Below, piece by piece: positions 35,601 through 45,709 of a DNA stretch of 64,000 nucleotides. The DNA lies in contig CM043700.1 in the NCBI GenBank assembly GCA_023935145.1, forward strand, positions 67,125,120 through 67,189,119, in the 5' to 3' direction. The stretch's first letter is position 1. Each line of letters begins with the position of its first letter. Made by a program: the position numbers and the translations under genes. The notes beneath the pieces were generated by a model. The model was not told the origin of the DNA. It saw nothing but the letters and a program-made list of their open reading frames with translations, and did no database searches. Origin of the DNA: Bretschneidera sinensis. Taxonomy: Eukaryota > Streptophyta > Magnoliopsida > Brassicales > Akaniaceae.

Positions 35601-35931
35601 GTTTGGCTTCAAAGGTTGTGTGCTGAGCTTGGGTTTAAACAAAAAGCAGTGAAGGTGAAATGTGACAATTAAGGTGCTATCTTTTTAGCAAAGAATCATG
35701 CATTTCATTCATGGACGAAGCCCACTGATATCCAATATCACTTCATCTAGGAAGAGATTGAAGAAAATGTGATAATCTTAGAGAAAGTCGATATAGTAGT
35801 GAACAACGCAGATTTCTTGACTAAGGCAGTTAGTCTAGCAAAGTTTGAGTGGTGTGCTACTGAGATGGGCTTGAAGAAACAGAGTTCTGGGAAGTTTTCT
35901 ATGTGTGCGAAGTATTTACCAAGTGGGAGAT
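32696..35931 (+). pseudogene. COP4 protease, integrase, RT and RNase H
   Basis: Resumes after Gy-C at VNPEKWTYERL. The protease motif reads WIINTRSSFHM, so the catalytic Asp and following Gly of copia protease are lost. Integrase HHCC (WHQRLGH...CEHCLHGKQ) lies near 33230-33360 and its C-terminus with FIGYKDGVKGHKLW near 33990. RT starts near 34400 (WEDAMKEEMQAL, KWIFKKK) and decays past 34650 with many stops. The YVDDM region is largely deleted near 34920. RNase H traces (SIEAEYMA-like, then LAKNHAFHSWTK-like) run to about 35920. A stop or frameshift occurs every few hundred bases. Clearly dead. Confidence 0.85.
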
Positions 35932-36371
35932 TGTTAGAGTTGGTGCATACTTCGCAGGATCAGATCTGCAGAACCTCGGATAAACATGGGGTTCCGCTCC
36001 CCGGTGAGCTGACGGGGATCTCACTCCCCGGTGAGCGAGCGGGCGTGGGTTAGGGGGTAGCACCCCCGAAACTTTCAGGTCGTGTACATGAGTTGGGTTT
36101 GGTTTTTTGCTTAGAGGTTTGAGCTTGAGCCTATGAATAGCCGTAGTTCTGCAGTAGGGTGGAAATCCTAATTAGACTCTAATTAGGACGTCTTAAGTTG
36201 CTTATAAATACTCTTTATGTATTGAGCATACATTATAATGAGAGATATGTAAGGTTGATAATAAGAAACTTCTGGCAGGACGTAGCCCTATTCTAGGGTG
36301 AACTTGGGTAAATCTTGTCTTCTTTTCTTTCTGTTTACAATTCGTGTGATTGGTAGGTCTCGAATCGTTCA
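35932..36371 (+). repeat. COP4 3' LTR (full length)
   Basis: 440 bp following the purine tract AAGTGGGAGAT. TATA-like TTATAAATA near 36202. Contains a short CCCCGGTGAGC repeat pair (about 35999-36035) that is deleted from the 5' LTR. Confidence 0.9.
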
Positions 36372-36376
36372 ATAGG

Positions 36377-39300
36377 AAATCAATATTTCCTTACAGAGAA
36401 TATGAGTTAGACTAGGTTGATGAAAATAACAAATTAACCACTGACCCAACCACTGTGATGTTAGCCTATCAGTCAATTTTATGTTTCATCATTAGTCTTC
36501 TTCTTGTGCATTATGATAGTGAGTAAAATGATCAATTTTGATGAACATTGAGAACCACTGCCTATATCTGAACATTGAGTTCTTTTGGAAAGTACTGGTG
36601 ATGTCAGTCTTTCATCTTAATTTCAATCAAGAAAATGAGTACTGCTTAAGGCAGACCACATTTATGTTTTTTTTACTAAAATGTTAAACAAACAAATAAA
36701 ATAAATCAAGCTATGTTAAAACTTTTGCACCATATATGTTTGTTCTTCACTGTTTGCATAGGCAAATCAAAGACAAAGTGCCAAATTAAAGGAACAGCAA
36801 ATTCTACAAGGTTGACGCATCATTAGAAATTTATTTTTATAAGTAGGCATCATTAGAATTTTAAGGATAGTTTAAGACCTCGAAGTGGAATTATTGGAAG
36901 AAAAAAAATGCATGGAAGCATATATATATATATATATAACAATGAAAATATTAAAAAAAACAACTTACCAAGAGAAGTAATGCTAAAATTCACGCTTTTC
37001 TATTGCAGCTTTCCTTCGCCCAATCCATCTTATGAGTTCCTAAGTATCCATAGCATTCAGTGCTGACAAAGATGCTTTAATAAAATTCCAGATCCATCAA
37101 TTGTATAATAAAATGACTGGTTACACGTATCATCTCACAAAGAGTTTGATAAATCATGGCATTATCTGAGCAGAGTTGCTCCAGTTCTGTCTGCAATTCT
37201 TTCATAAGGTGTAACCACAATAAGTAACAGAATGAGAAAACTAAATGATGAAAATGTGCAATGTTATAACCTACTAAGCAAAATGTCCAACCTAATTTTC
37301 TATTCTAGGTTTGTTTAAACTTTAATTAAGGGATTTGTTATAATTTTTTATTATATATTTTTTAATGAGTCATTCACGGGTTTATCTGTCAAAAAATAGA
37401 TTGAATTTGAATGTGAAAAATTGATTCTTTTAAAATCATGTCATTTTCATCCGCATCCGTTTTGATCCATCATCTGCAATGAATTACCCATCTTCGACCC
37501 GGCCCTGCCTTTTATTCACTTTATTAAATAGTTTTTTTAAATTTAAATTTTTTTTTATTTTATAATTTCAAGTAAATAAAATATCTCAAAAGAGGGAGTA
37601 GTAAATAAGTATGAGGCCAATCAATACTCAAATCCAATCAAGGCATAGGCATAAATGCCTAAACCCATACAGGATGCCCTGGCAAAAATTTTAGCTTTAT
37701 TGGTTAATGGCTAATGCCTCAAGTACAAAGAGATTATCAGTGGGACGTATATGCATTTTCAATAAAAATAAAACAAAGATCAGACAAACTTTGCTTAGCC
37801 GTACCAAAATGACACAATATGAAAAAAAAATGGTGTAATTCCACTGCACATACAATCATTTTTTTGGCTGCATTAATTAACAAGTTGCCCACAACAATAT
37901 TGGTTCTAGCATCATGGAGCTGAAAAGCACCACACCTTATCAACCAAAGCTTTAAAGCAAAGATTACATGATTATATCTACATGATCTTTTGTTATGGAG
38001 TAAAAAAAAAACAGTTTATTTGTCCATTGGGTGAATGTGTAGAAAGTTAGGCTGTAGACCAAACTCTTTGATGCTATTTTTAATCTAATGAATCATTTAT
38101 TTTGTATATTCGAACTCAAATTCTCTTAACTAGAAAAAAAAATCTCAATCATCGGTTAAAATGGTATGTATTGTATTCGAAAAAAAGAAACAATTACCCC
38201 ATGAACCAAGTGAACATGGCACAGCCATTACACTCCAACAAGGCAACTTGGTTGGTACGTGAGAGGTGTGTATGGTTGGTTGACCAGCAGAGGAAGAAGA
38301 ATCCATAAACTAAAATGGTAAAGCAAACTACAATCTCTCAATAAGAATCAGGAAGCATGGAAAAGGCGTTGTTAGAAAGCAAGGACAGTTCTATGATTCT
38401 AATAAAAAAATCACTTCTATGTGTCTAGTCTAAAACAGAAACAGATTCCAGACCAAAATCTGTATATGTTCTTCTCTCTGTAAGCTCACAAAAAGTTCTA
38501 AAGATTAGAATAATCTATTAAAGACAAAAATATAAGAAACTTTACGAAGCTTCCCTTTTTTTTCTAAGCTTAATGAAGTTTCCTTAACATAGAAATATCA
38601 TGTGCATCCAAAAGAACAAGATCATGTATTGCATCATTTAACAGTGATTGATTGAAATATTGGTATTTTTTTTGTTCATATAATGACAATCAACCACAGA
38701 AATAAACCATTAAGAGATAAAGACTAATTTTTAAAACAAGTTTTTAATCCATGTAACAATTCTCTTTATCCATAAAAGAGATGTTGGTATGAAAAATCAA
38801 CTTAAGATCTCAAAACATCAAAGTACATTACTGCATCTTGACCTAACCTTGAAACTACAAGGTCTCATGTTTAGTTTCCACGGTGTATAGTTTATTTGTC
38901 CGATTTATATATCGATTATTTCTTCAACTTTAAGTGATTTGTGATAGTATCTTGTGTTTTTATATGGGTAATGAGATAGTATGAGCCTATTTTGTAATCA
39001 AATTAACCATTGTACTACTTGTATATAATATCACTTCAATAAAAAAAACACCAAAATACATTTAACTTAAGGCGATAATCTATGAACCAAAGGTTGCTGG
39101 TTTATTAGTATTGGATGGTCATCCAGATACTCCCCTTGTTATTGAGATTTTTTATACTCGTTTGGCCTAATTTTCAAAACTGTTTTAATTTCAATTTTAA
39201 AAAAAAATGCATAAGTCAAACATTAAAAAGAAAAAAAATTCTAAGAAAAATAAAAATAAATTGAAAATAAAATTTAAAAAGCTGAATTTACATTAGATAT

Positions 39301-40455
39301 AAAACTCCACAACTAGAGAGGGAGCAAACGAAGGACCAAGTGAAGGTAGATACTTAAATTTTCAAAATCCTCTTAGTTTATAGGTAAATTTGTTAAAATA
39401 CTTTCATAACTCGTTAAATTTTAATTTTGCCCTACTTAAATCTTCATTCTTAACCCGAATGAAAAAAAAATTATCATTAAAATAAAAAAAATATTAACCA
39501 AAGACAATAAAAATGTCAAAAAATACTCTTTTCAACTCCAAAAGAAGCTGAACATGCCACCAAATACAAAACTTCCTAAGGAAGATTTGCGCAAGCATTA
39601 AAATATACTATGCCCCTCCCTCTCTCTCTCTCTTTCTCTCTACTTTATTGTTCATTTTGGTTGAGAGAAGTTGTAAATTTCTTTCCTTGGGATAAAATAA
39701 TACTACTTAATAGATTAAGAAAATAAAGGATAAAACAATAAATGCTATGGCTTGTGGATTATGAAGCAACGATGGGATTACTTCTCACTTGGTACAAGTA
39801 TTCTATTTGTGTTTAATATTATATTTTTATGAGCAAATCTAATATATTTTTATGATTTAGGCTTTATGCTTATAAATAATTATTTTTACACTACTTTTAA
39901 AATATGAAAATATGTCAAGAACAATTGCAAAGGGTGTTGTACTCAAGCAAAACTTTAGAACCCTCATTTTGGTAATCCATTTTGGCCACTCAAACCAATA
40001 GCTAATCAAGTGACAAAATGTGATTTTTTAAGGGTACAACAAATAATTTATTAGTATCGCTTCTGTCACCCAATTACTAGTTTATTGGTAAGATGATACA
40101 ATTAGGTGTTCATCTAAGATGTTTCTCTAACACTACATGAGGTTTTTTTTTTTAATTGATCTTGTATCTAAACTTTTGTATATGAAAACATTTATATTAA
40201 TTATATTATATGAAATAATTTTAAATATGTGTTCTATAAAATTATATTTATATTTTTTCAAATTAATATGCTCTAATAACTTCGCCTCAATGATAAAAAA
40301 TCATGAATCTGTCTCTGTCCACAACTGTTTTACAAAATGTTGAAGAGTTTTTAACTTCGATCATTTTATCAAAATCTAATTTAAATAGTTAGACCAATTA
40401 GTATCTTTAGTACATTATTACTCTATAAAGAACACACTTATGTATGTGATACCGT
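36377..40455. other. Intergenic DNA, about 4 kb, no gene seen
   Basis: AT-rich with poly-A runs, a short TA tract near 36922 and a CT-rich run near 39615-39640. The few frames of 60-70 codons have no domain and no splice or start context. No retrotransposon domain is visible. Confidence 0.6.
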
Positions 40456-40641
40456 GGAGAAATTCTTGGTTGGCTCGGGTCTATGTTTTAGACCTGTTGG
40501 AAACTCTATTGGTAATTTTGAGGAACTTTACTGGTAACTTTAGTATAAATGTGGGATAAAAAAATACTAGTGAAGTTTTCTAAAATTACCAATGGAGCTT
40601 CCAACTAATCTTAAACCACCCGAGCTAACCAAGAATTTCTC
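40456..40641. repeat. Foldback (inverted-repeat) element, MITE-like
   Basis: The left arm starts GGAGAAATTCTTGGTTGGCT and the right arm ends ...CTAACCAAGAATTTCTCG, its reverse complement with few changes. The inner arm parts also pair (TGGTAATTTT with AAAATTACCA). The arms are about 85 bp with almost no loop, and no reading frame is present. GATACC occurs just outside each end and could be part of a target duplication. Confidence 0.75.
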
Positions 40642-40871
40642 GATACCATGTCCCAATCCGGGTTCATGGGCACTAGAAAACTGAACTCCCTTTTTAGACT
40701 AGGGTTGTTATGTAAGGTTTGATATCTTTATGTTAGCAAAATAGAAATTAGAATATGTGGGGAACCATGACATTATTCATTCAACTATGAAACCGAAATG
40801 TAAATTGGACTCTTCTATTTTTGGGGCCCACATTTGTTTCTTCGCCGTCAACAATCAACATGCTTAAATGA

Positions 40872-41416
40872 TGTTAGAGTTTTTGTTTGAAACCAACTAT
40901 GGTAGTCGATTACGCATCTGATGGGTTGGGTAGATAAGTAATAGAAACTATTAGTAGTCGACTACACTAATGGGTAGCTGACTACAGGCCCGTTTCTTAA
41001 TCTTATAATTCAAACAGAAATTGTTGGTAGTCGACTATAGGCCTATAAATTTAAAATTTTTGGTTTTTCTAATAGCTATTTTCTCAAAGAGTTGTATTCT
41101 TTTATTTGTGTCTTCTCACTTTATAATTGTTGGGAATTGCAAAATATTTATAAAAGTCATAATTAACTTTTATTTGATTAGAATTAAAAATATCTTTTTT
41201 TTTTCTTTCAAAGAAAGTTACAACTATTATTATCACTATTTTCAAAGAGAGTTCTTAGGATCCTACATAAGATATTTGTCTTTAACCCATTAACAAACTC
41301 CTAACGGAGTGGGGACATATAAAGCATTAAGGAAAACAGTTCTTAACGTCCCTCAAAGTCTTATTTCATTTTCCTTAATTTTTAAATTTTGATTCCAGTT
41401 CCTAAAATTTACACCA
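40872..41416 (+). repeat. COP5 5' LTR
   Basis: Begins TGTTAGAGTTTTTG and ends near CCTAAAATTTACACCA, where similarity to the 3' LTR stops. GTAGTCGACTAC-type palindromes lie at 40954-40965 (perfect) and near 40902, 40974 and 41027. Confidence 0.7.
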
Positions 41417-42459
41417 ATAATCTTAGCTTTAGTTTGTTCTGTGTCTATAGAGTCAGAGTCAATCAAAGTGGTGAAACTAATAAAAAAAATCGAAGAAGCA
41501 ACAATTTCTAGACTCAAGGTTTGATCATCTCATTCTTCAAGATGATGCATTTGATCAATTTCTGTGAAATTAAAGGTACATTTGAATTAAAGTTTTCTTG
41601 TGCAACAATTTACACAAATGTTGAAATGGAGGTGTTTGTTGTTTTAAGGTTAATAAACTTTCACAATTTGCGTACAGTTATCATTTATATTTCCTTATGT
41701 TCCTTGAGAAAATAATTTATAATTTGATAAATTCATAGACAGAGGTGTCTAAATTAGAATTGCATGCTTGTAGATAAGAGCCATGCTAATGGCTATTTAT
41801 TAAATATAATTGTAATTTGATTTTTCCTGAATTGGGATTTTTTTTTTCCTTTTTTCATTAGAAAACGTGACTGACATGCAATTATGTGTGATATTGTAGT
41901 GAAAATTGGTGGGTTTTTATGCCATTATTACGTGTTGATTAATCTATCGATGTAGTTCCTTCGATTTTGGTTAAATAGGTAGTTGGTTTAATACCATGAA
42001 TGAAACCTTCTAGTGATTACAATCGTTATTATCTTAAATATGCCTAGATGATGGGTTATTTTGAATTATTTTAATTTTTCGAGATTAGATAGATCTTCTT
42101 TAGTAATGATGTGTATAAACATGAGGAAAAGATATAATGATGAGCACTACACTATACGTTTACAATGATAAGAGGTTGGCTCTTGATTTCTCTGATTTGT
42201 TATGGAAATAAGAGGATTTTGAAAGTCATGGCTACCCAATGCCCTTTTTGATGACAGTATCTTGCATGAAATTTTCTTGTTATAAAATATGAAGTTAACA
42301 AATTTATGTATTTGTGTGTATGTCTTTAAGAGATAACATGAATATGAGTAACATTGTGTTGAATCACAATGATAGGGATCGTTGAATTATTAATTTATTA
42401 AATATGTTTATTATATCTTAAAGTGTGGGGGTACTTAGCATGTTATAGAATACTAAGAA

Positions 42460-43160
42460 TATGTTTGGAGTTCATTAGTATTATTGTATGCTGACATGTT
42501 GAATATTTAACTAATATGATTGATGTGAGTAAAACCAAGAAATATCTATCTCTATGTTTAAAATGCAAACTTGGGTGAAGTATATATTATCTTAGAATTA
42601 AAGCTATAATTCATATAGTGAGAGAATGTTGAATAAATTTCAACATTTAGACTTTAAAAGATATGCAATCCATGTGAAGAATATTGGAAAGTTGTTAGTG
42701 GAATCTTGGGTTATCTCAAAGAAACCTTTGATTTTGGAATTATGTGATATTCCAACTGTATTAAGAGGATACACAAATACTAGTTGGATGATGAATGTGT
42801 GGGATAACAAGTCTATTTCAGGATGTGTTTTACCCGAGAATGAGGCATTATTTCTTGGGCGAGCAAGAAATATCTCACTCAACCGATGGAATCTAAGTTT
42901 ATCGTTTTAGCAACAATTGAGAAAGAGGCAAAATAGATTAATTAAAATTTATTGTTGAAAATAAATTTGTGGCCATATCCTATGCCTCCAATATCTAACC
43001 ATTATGACAATCAAGTAAAACTTGGTAAGTATAGACATGAGTTTGTTATAACTGTATATACGACATCAAGTAAAACTTGTTAGTTTCTTTACTAAAGCTC
43101 TCTCTAGAGAGTTAGTAAGAAGGATATCCTATGAGATATAGGACTGAAACCTTTATAATT
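42460..43160 (+). pseudogene. COP5 RT end and RNase H fragment
   Basis: Traces of the RT region (ADML, then GEVYIILELK) precede an RNase H part at 42626-42910 with RGYTNTSWMMNVWDNKSISG, then PMPPISNHYDN near 42977 and KALSRELVR near 43095. Several stops, and large deletions relative to COP3. Nonfunctional. Confidence 0.7.
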
Positions 43161-43746
43161 AATCACCGGTAATGGAAACATGACCTTATTCTAGTACTTA
43201 ACTAGTTATAAGGTTTAATGGGTAAAAACAAGTTAATGTATAGTGATTGTTAGCACTGAAAAATGTGAGCCTATAAAACGAGAAAATCAGTATCGTCCAT
43301 TACGTATCTTAGAGGTTGGGTTCAACTTTTAATGAAGCTTAAACCAGTATTTTAAATGTGTCCTAAGTAATGGAGACACATTGTAAAGTTTCACTGACAT
43401 GAACTTAGAAGTGGTATCGCTTCTTGAGAGAGTTTAAGGTTTATTCTCAAAATAGTTCATGAAACTAGGTACAAACACATGACCATAATAGTGCTAAGTA
43501 TAAATAAAAATTTCTCACCAAAATAGGAGAGTGATATATGTGTGGCATCTCCAACACTATTACAAAGAGTATTTAGTTTAATGCTAAGGCAACTAGTAAC
43601 TTTTATAAAGTCTTGTGGTACTTACATTAAGTAAAAATTTAAATCAATATATATATATGTCAATCTTAGACTACCTTAGTTGTAAAATTTTCTCAAATTT
43701 TGGTTTTACAAAGAAAATATTTTTTTTTCAAACAAAAGTGTGGGAT

Positions 43747-43918
43747 TTTTGGAGTTTCTATTTGAAAAACAACTATGGTAGTCAACTACACCAAGTGGTA
43801 GTTGACTATGCATTTGATGGGTTATGTATTAAAGAAAACAGTTGTTAACGTGCCTCAAAGTTTTGTTTCGTTTTCCTTAATTTTCAAATTTTGATTTTGA
43901 TTCCTAAAATTTACACCA
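43747..43918 (+). repeat. COP5 3' LTR, internally deleted
   Basis: About 170 bp against 545 bp for the 5' LTR. It keeps the first ~70 and last ~90 bp. Palindrome-like GTAGTCAACTAC and GTAGTTGACTAT remain at 43778-43789 and 43798-43809. Confidence 0.65.
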
Positions 43919-44934
43919 ATACAAAAATATTCAGGAGCTTTACGCTTAAGTATTCAGATTTAACTAATATAATTTTTAGGGAAAACAAAATGAACTAATC
44001 ATCTCCTGTCTTCGAGTATACACTAAATAGTATATAGCATATCATCTTGAGTTATTTATCCGATTTATATGAGTTTATATTGTGATAAAAAAAATTAATT
44101 GTACATAATATATATATATATATATAGTAAATTAAAATCTAACTACAATGTTATAACTTTCACATTGTATTGCGTTATAATATTCATAGCATCATAATAT
44201 TTATTTTAATGAAAGTAAAGTTACTAGAGTGTGCTTTGGAAGGATTGTCATGGAACAAATGAAGTTTTGGTTTGAAAAAAGGATAATGAAGAAACACTAG
44301 ATCTAAAAATTATAACAACCATCATATTTTTTAAAAACAAGAGCAACACTGTGTTTCTTTTTTTGTTTTTTTTGTTTTGTTTTTTTTTTTTGCAATTTCT
44401 AGGGATGATTTTGTGTGCTAATCTCGTTTATTTATAGGATTTGTTCTTTTTTATTTTGTTTGATGATGAGTTTGAGTTTAATTAAAAGTTGATTTTATAA
44501 AACTTGTGATATTAAGGTTTAAAAGAAAAATTATTTTTGTCGAAATAGAGAGAAGGAAGAATAAGATAGAGAAAGAAGAAGGGCTTAGGGTCGTTGTAGA
44601 AGAGTCATCAAGCTGGAGGAGAGGGGGAGAAAAGTTAGGAGAGAGCTGATGGGAGAGAGAGAGAGGCATTGAAGTGATGAACTAAGAGAAACGAAAAAGG
44701 AAGAAAATATAGAGAAAAAAAATTTCAAACCAATGGGGTGTTTTCAGATTTCAGTATGAATATGCTGAGATGAATTAAAGTTTGACTAAAAATTTTATGT
44801 TTGACTAACGGTTAAGTTTACGAAGGGGATATATGTAAGGAAATTTCAAAAATCGAATATGGCAAAGCTTTCTTTGGTATTTTCAAAAAAGTAAAGAGGT
44901 AACTATAGTGTGATGTTAGGGGGTTTTTGCAATT
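43919..44934. other. Intergenic DNA with a pyrimidine-rich minus-strand stretch
   Basis: 44540-44720 is strongly purine-rich on plus and CT-rich on minus, with a 63-codon minus frame (44478-44669) of Ser/Leu-rich, low-complexity character. This looks like a plant 5' UTR or first exon but has no recognisable domain. COP2-a starts just beyond it. Confidence 0.4.
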
Positions 44935-45672
44935 TGTTGGGCTTAGGTAGTCCAACCCATAAGCAAGTTAAAATAAGAAATAAAAGAAAGTTAAAGGTGT
45001 TGGCTGGTGTATTCCTTATAAGACTTAGAATCCTATGCCTATTAGAAGAGAATATCTTCTAATCAATGGCTATATAAAAAGGCCTAATTTCTTTCTCTTT
45101 TTTTCTATGGGAGTTATAGAGAGAGTAGTTAGAGAAATAGGCACAGTGTTAGGGGAAAAATTGAAAGCAAAGGTTTTTCTTTCTATTTATTGGGAGAGTA
45201 AAAGGGAGAAACGGTACAACGGTTTGAGATTTTATCTAGGGTATTATTCAGAGTGTTTGGTCATAGAGAATCATCTACTTGGGGTTTGCAGTTTCTATCA
45301 TGGTGTTTGATTTTGGTGAAGCATAGAGACTTCTCAGATTTCAACGGTTGGTATTACAGCAATGATTTTTCCCTAGAGAGGTAATTTTGTAATATTATCA
45401 AATTGTTGTGGGTCTCATGTTTTGGAATAAACTTGGGACATAAACTTTGTAATTGTTCTTTATATAGTGGATTTCTTTTTGTCTTGTGGTTTTTTTTCCC
45501 TCTACACTAGAGGGTTTTCCACGTAAGTTCTTGTGTTCTTGGGTTATTGCTTTATTTGGTGCTTGTCGTTTTATTTCTGCACTGGGCTTGGTGATTATTA
45601 TATTTAATCTATGATCTTTGGCTGGAATTGTGTTACTTGATTAATTATTGATGGTGGGTAATTTTCCCAACA
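44935..45672 (+). repeat. COP2-a 5' LTR
   Basis: 738 bp, TGTTGGGCTTAGG...TTTCCCAACA. TATA motif CTATATAAAAAGG near 45070. Confidence 0.92.
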
Positions 45673-45674
45673 AG

Positions 45675-45686
45675 TGGTATCAGAGC
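45675..45686 (+). promoter_or_regulatory. COP2-a primer-binding site
   Basis: TGGTATCAGAGC two bases after the LTR, the standard copia initiator-Met tRNA complement. Confidence 0.92.
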
Positions 45687-45709
45687 TTAGGTTACTTATG
45701 TTTGTCAAC

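Larger units (their letters stand above)
24403..36371 (+). mobile_element. COP4: Ty1/copia (TNT1/Tork-like) element, twice interrupted
   Basis: Complete outline with a perfect target duplication ATAGG (24398-24402 and 36372-36376). The order is 5' LTR, initiator-Met primer site, gag, then protease, integrase, RT, RNase H and 3' LTR. A solo COP1-type LTR (25380-26263) sits just before the gag zinc knuckle and Gy-C (26350-32695) just after it. The gag start (EKFGGNSFELWKLKMEDLL) is typical of TNT1-like copia elements. Many stops and frameshifts make it inactive. Confidence 0.9.
40872..43918 (+). mobile_element. COP5: gutted Ty1/copia relic related to COP3
   Basis: Bounded by two LTR copies of unequal length. 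Between them only the end of RT and part of RNase H survive. The 3' noncoding part (AATCACCGGTAATGG, TAACTAGTTATAAGG) matches COP3 closely, so the two are sister families. No initiator-Met primer site is visible after the 5' LTR. No clear target duplication was found, so the outer limits are approximate. Confidence 0.7.

Noticed and set aside
37737..37943. Small frames of 60-70 codons in the 36.4-40.4 kb intergenic stretch
   Set aside because: Expected by chance in AT-rich DNA; no motif, no conserved neighbour, no splice context.
45675..45686. tRNA gene fragment
   Set aside because: TGGTATCAGAGC is the complement of a tRNA 3' end used as primer site; no tRNA fold surrounds it. No tRNA or rRNA gene was found anywhere in the window.
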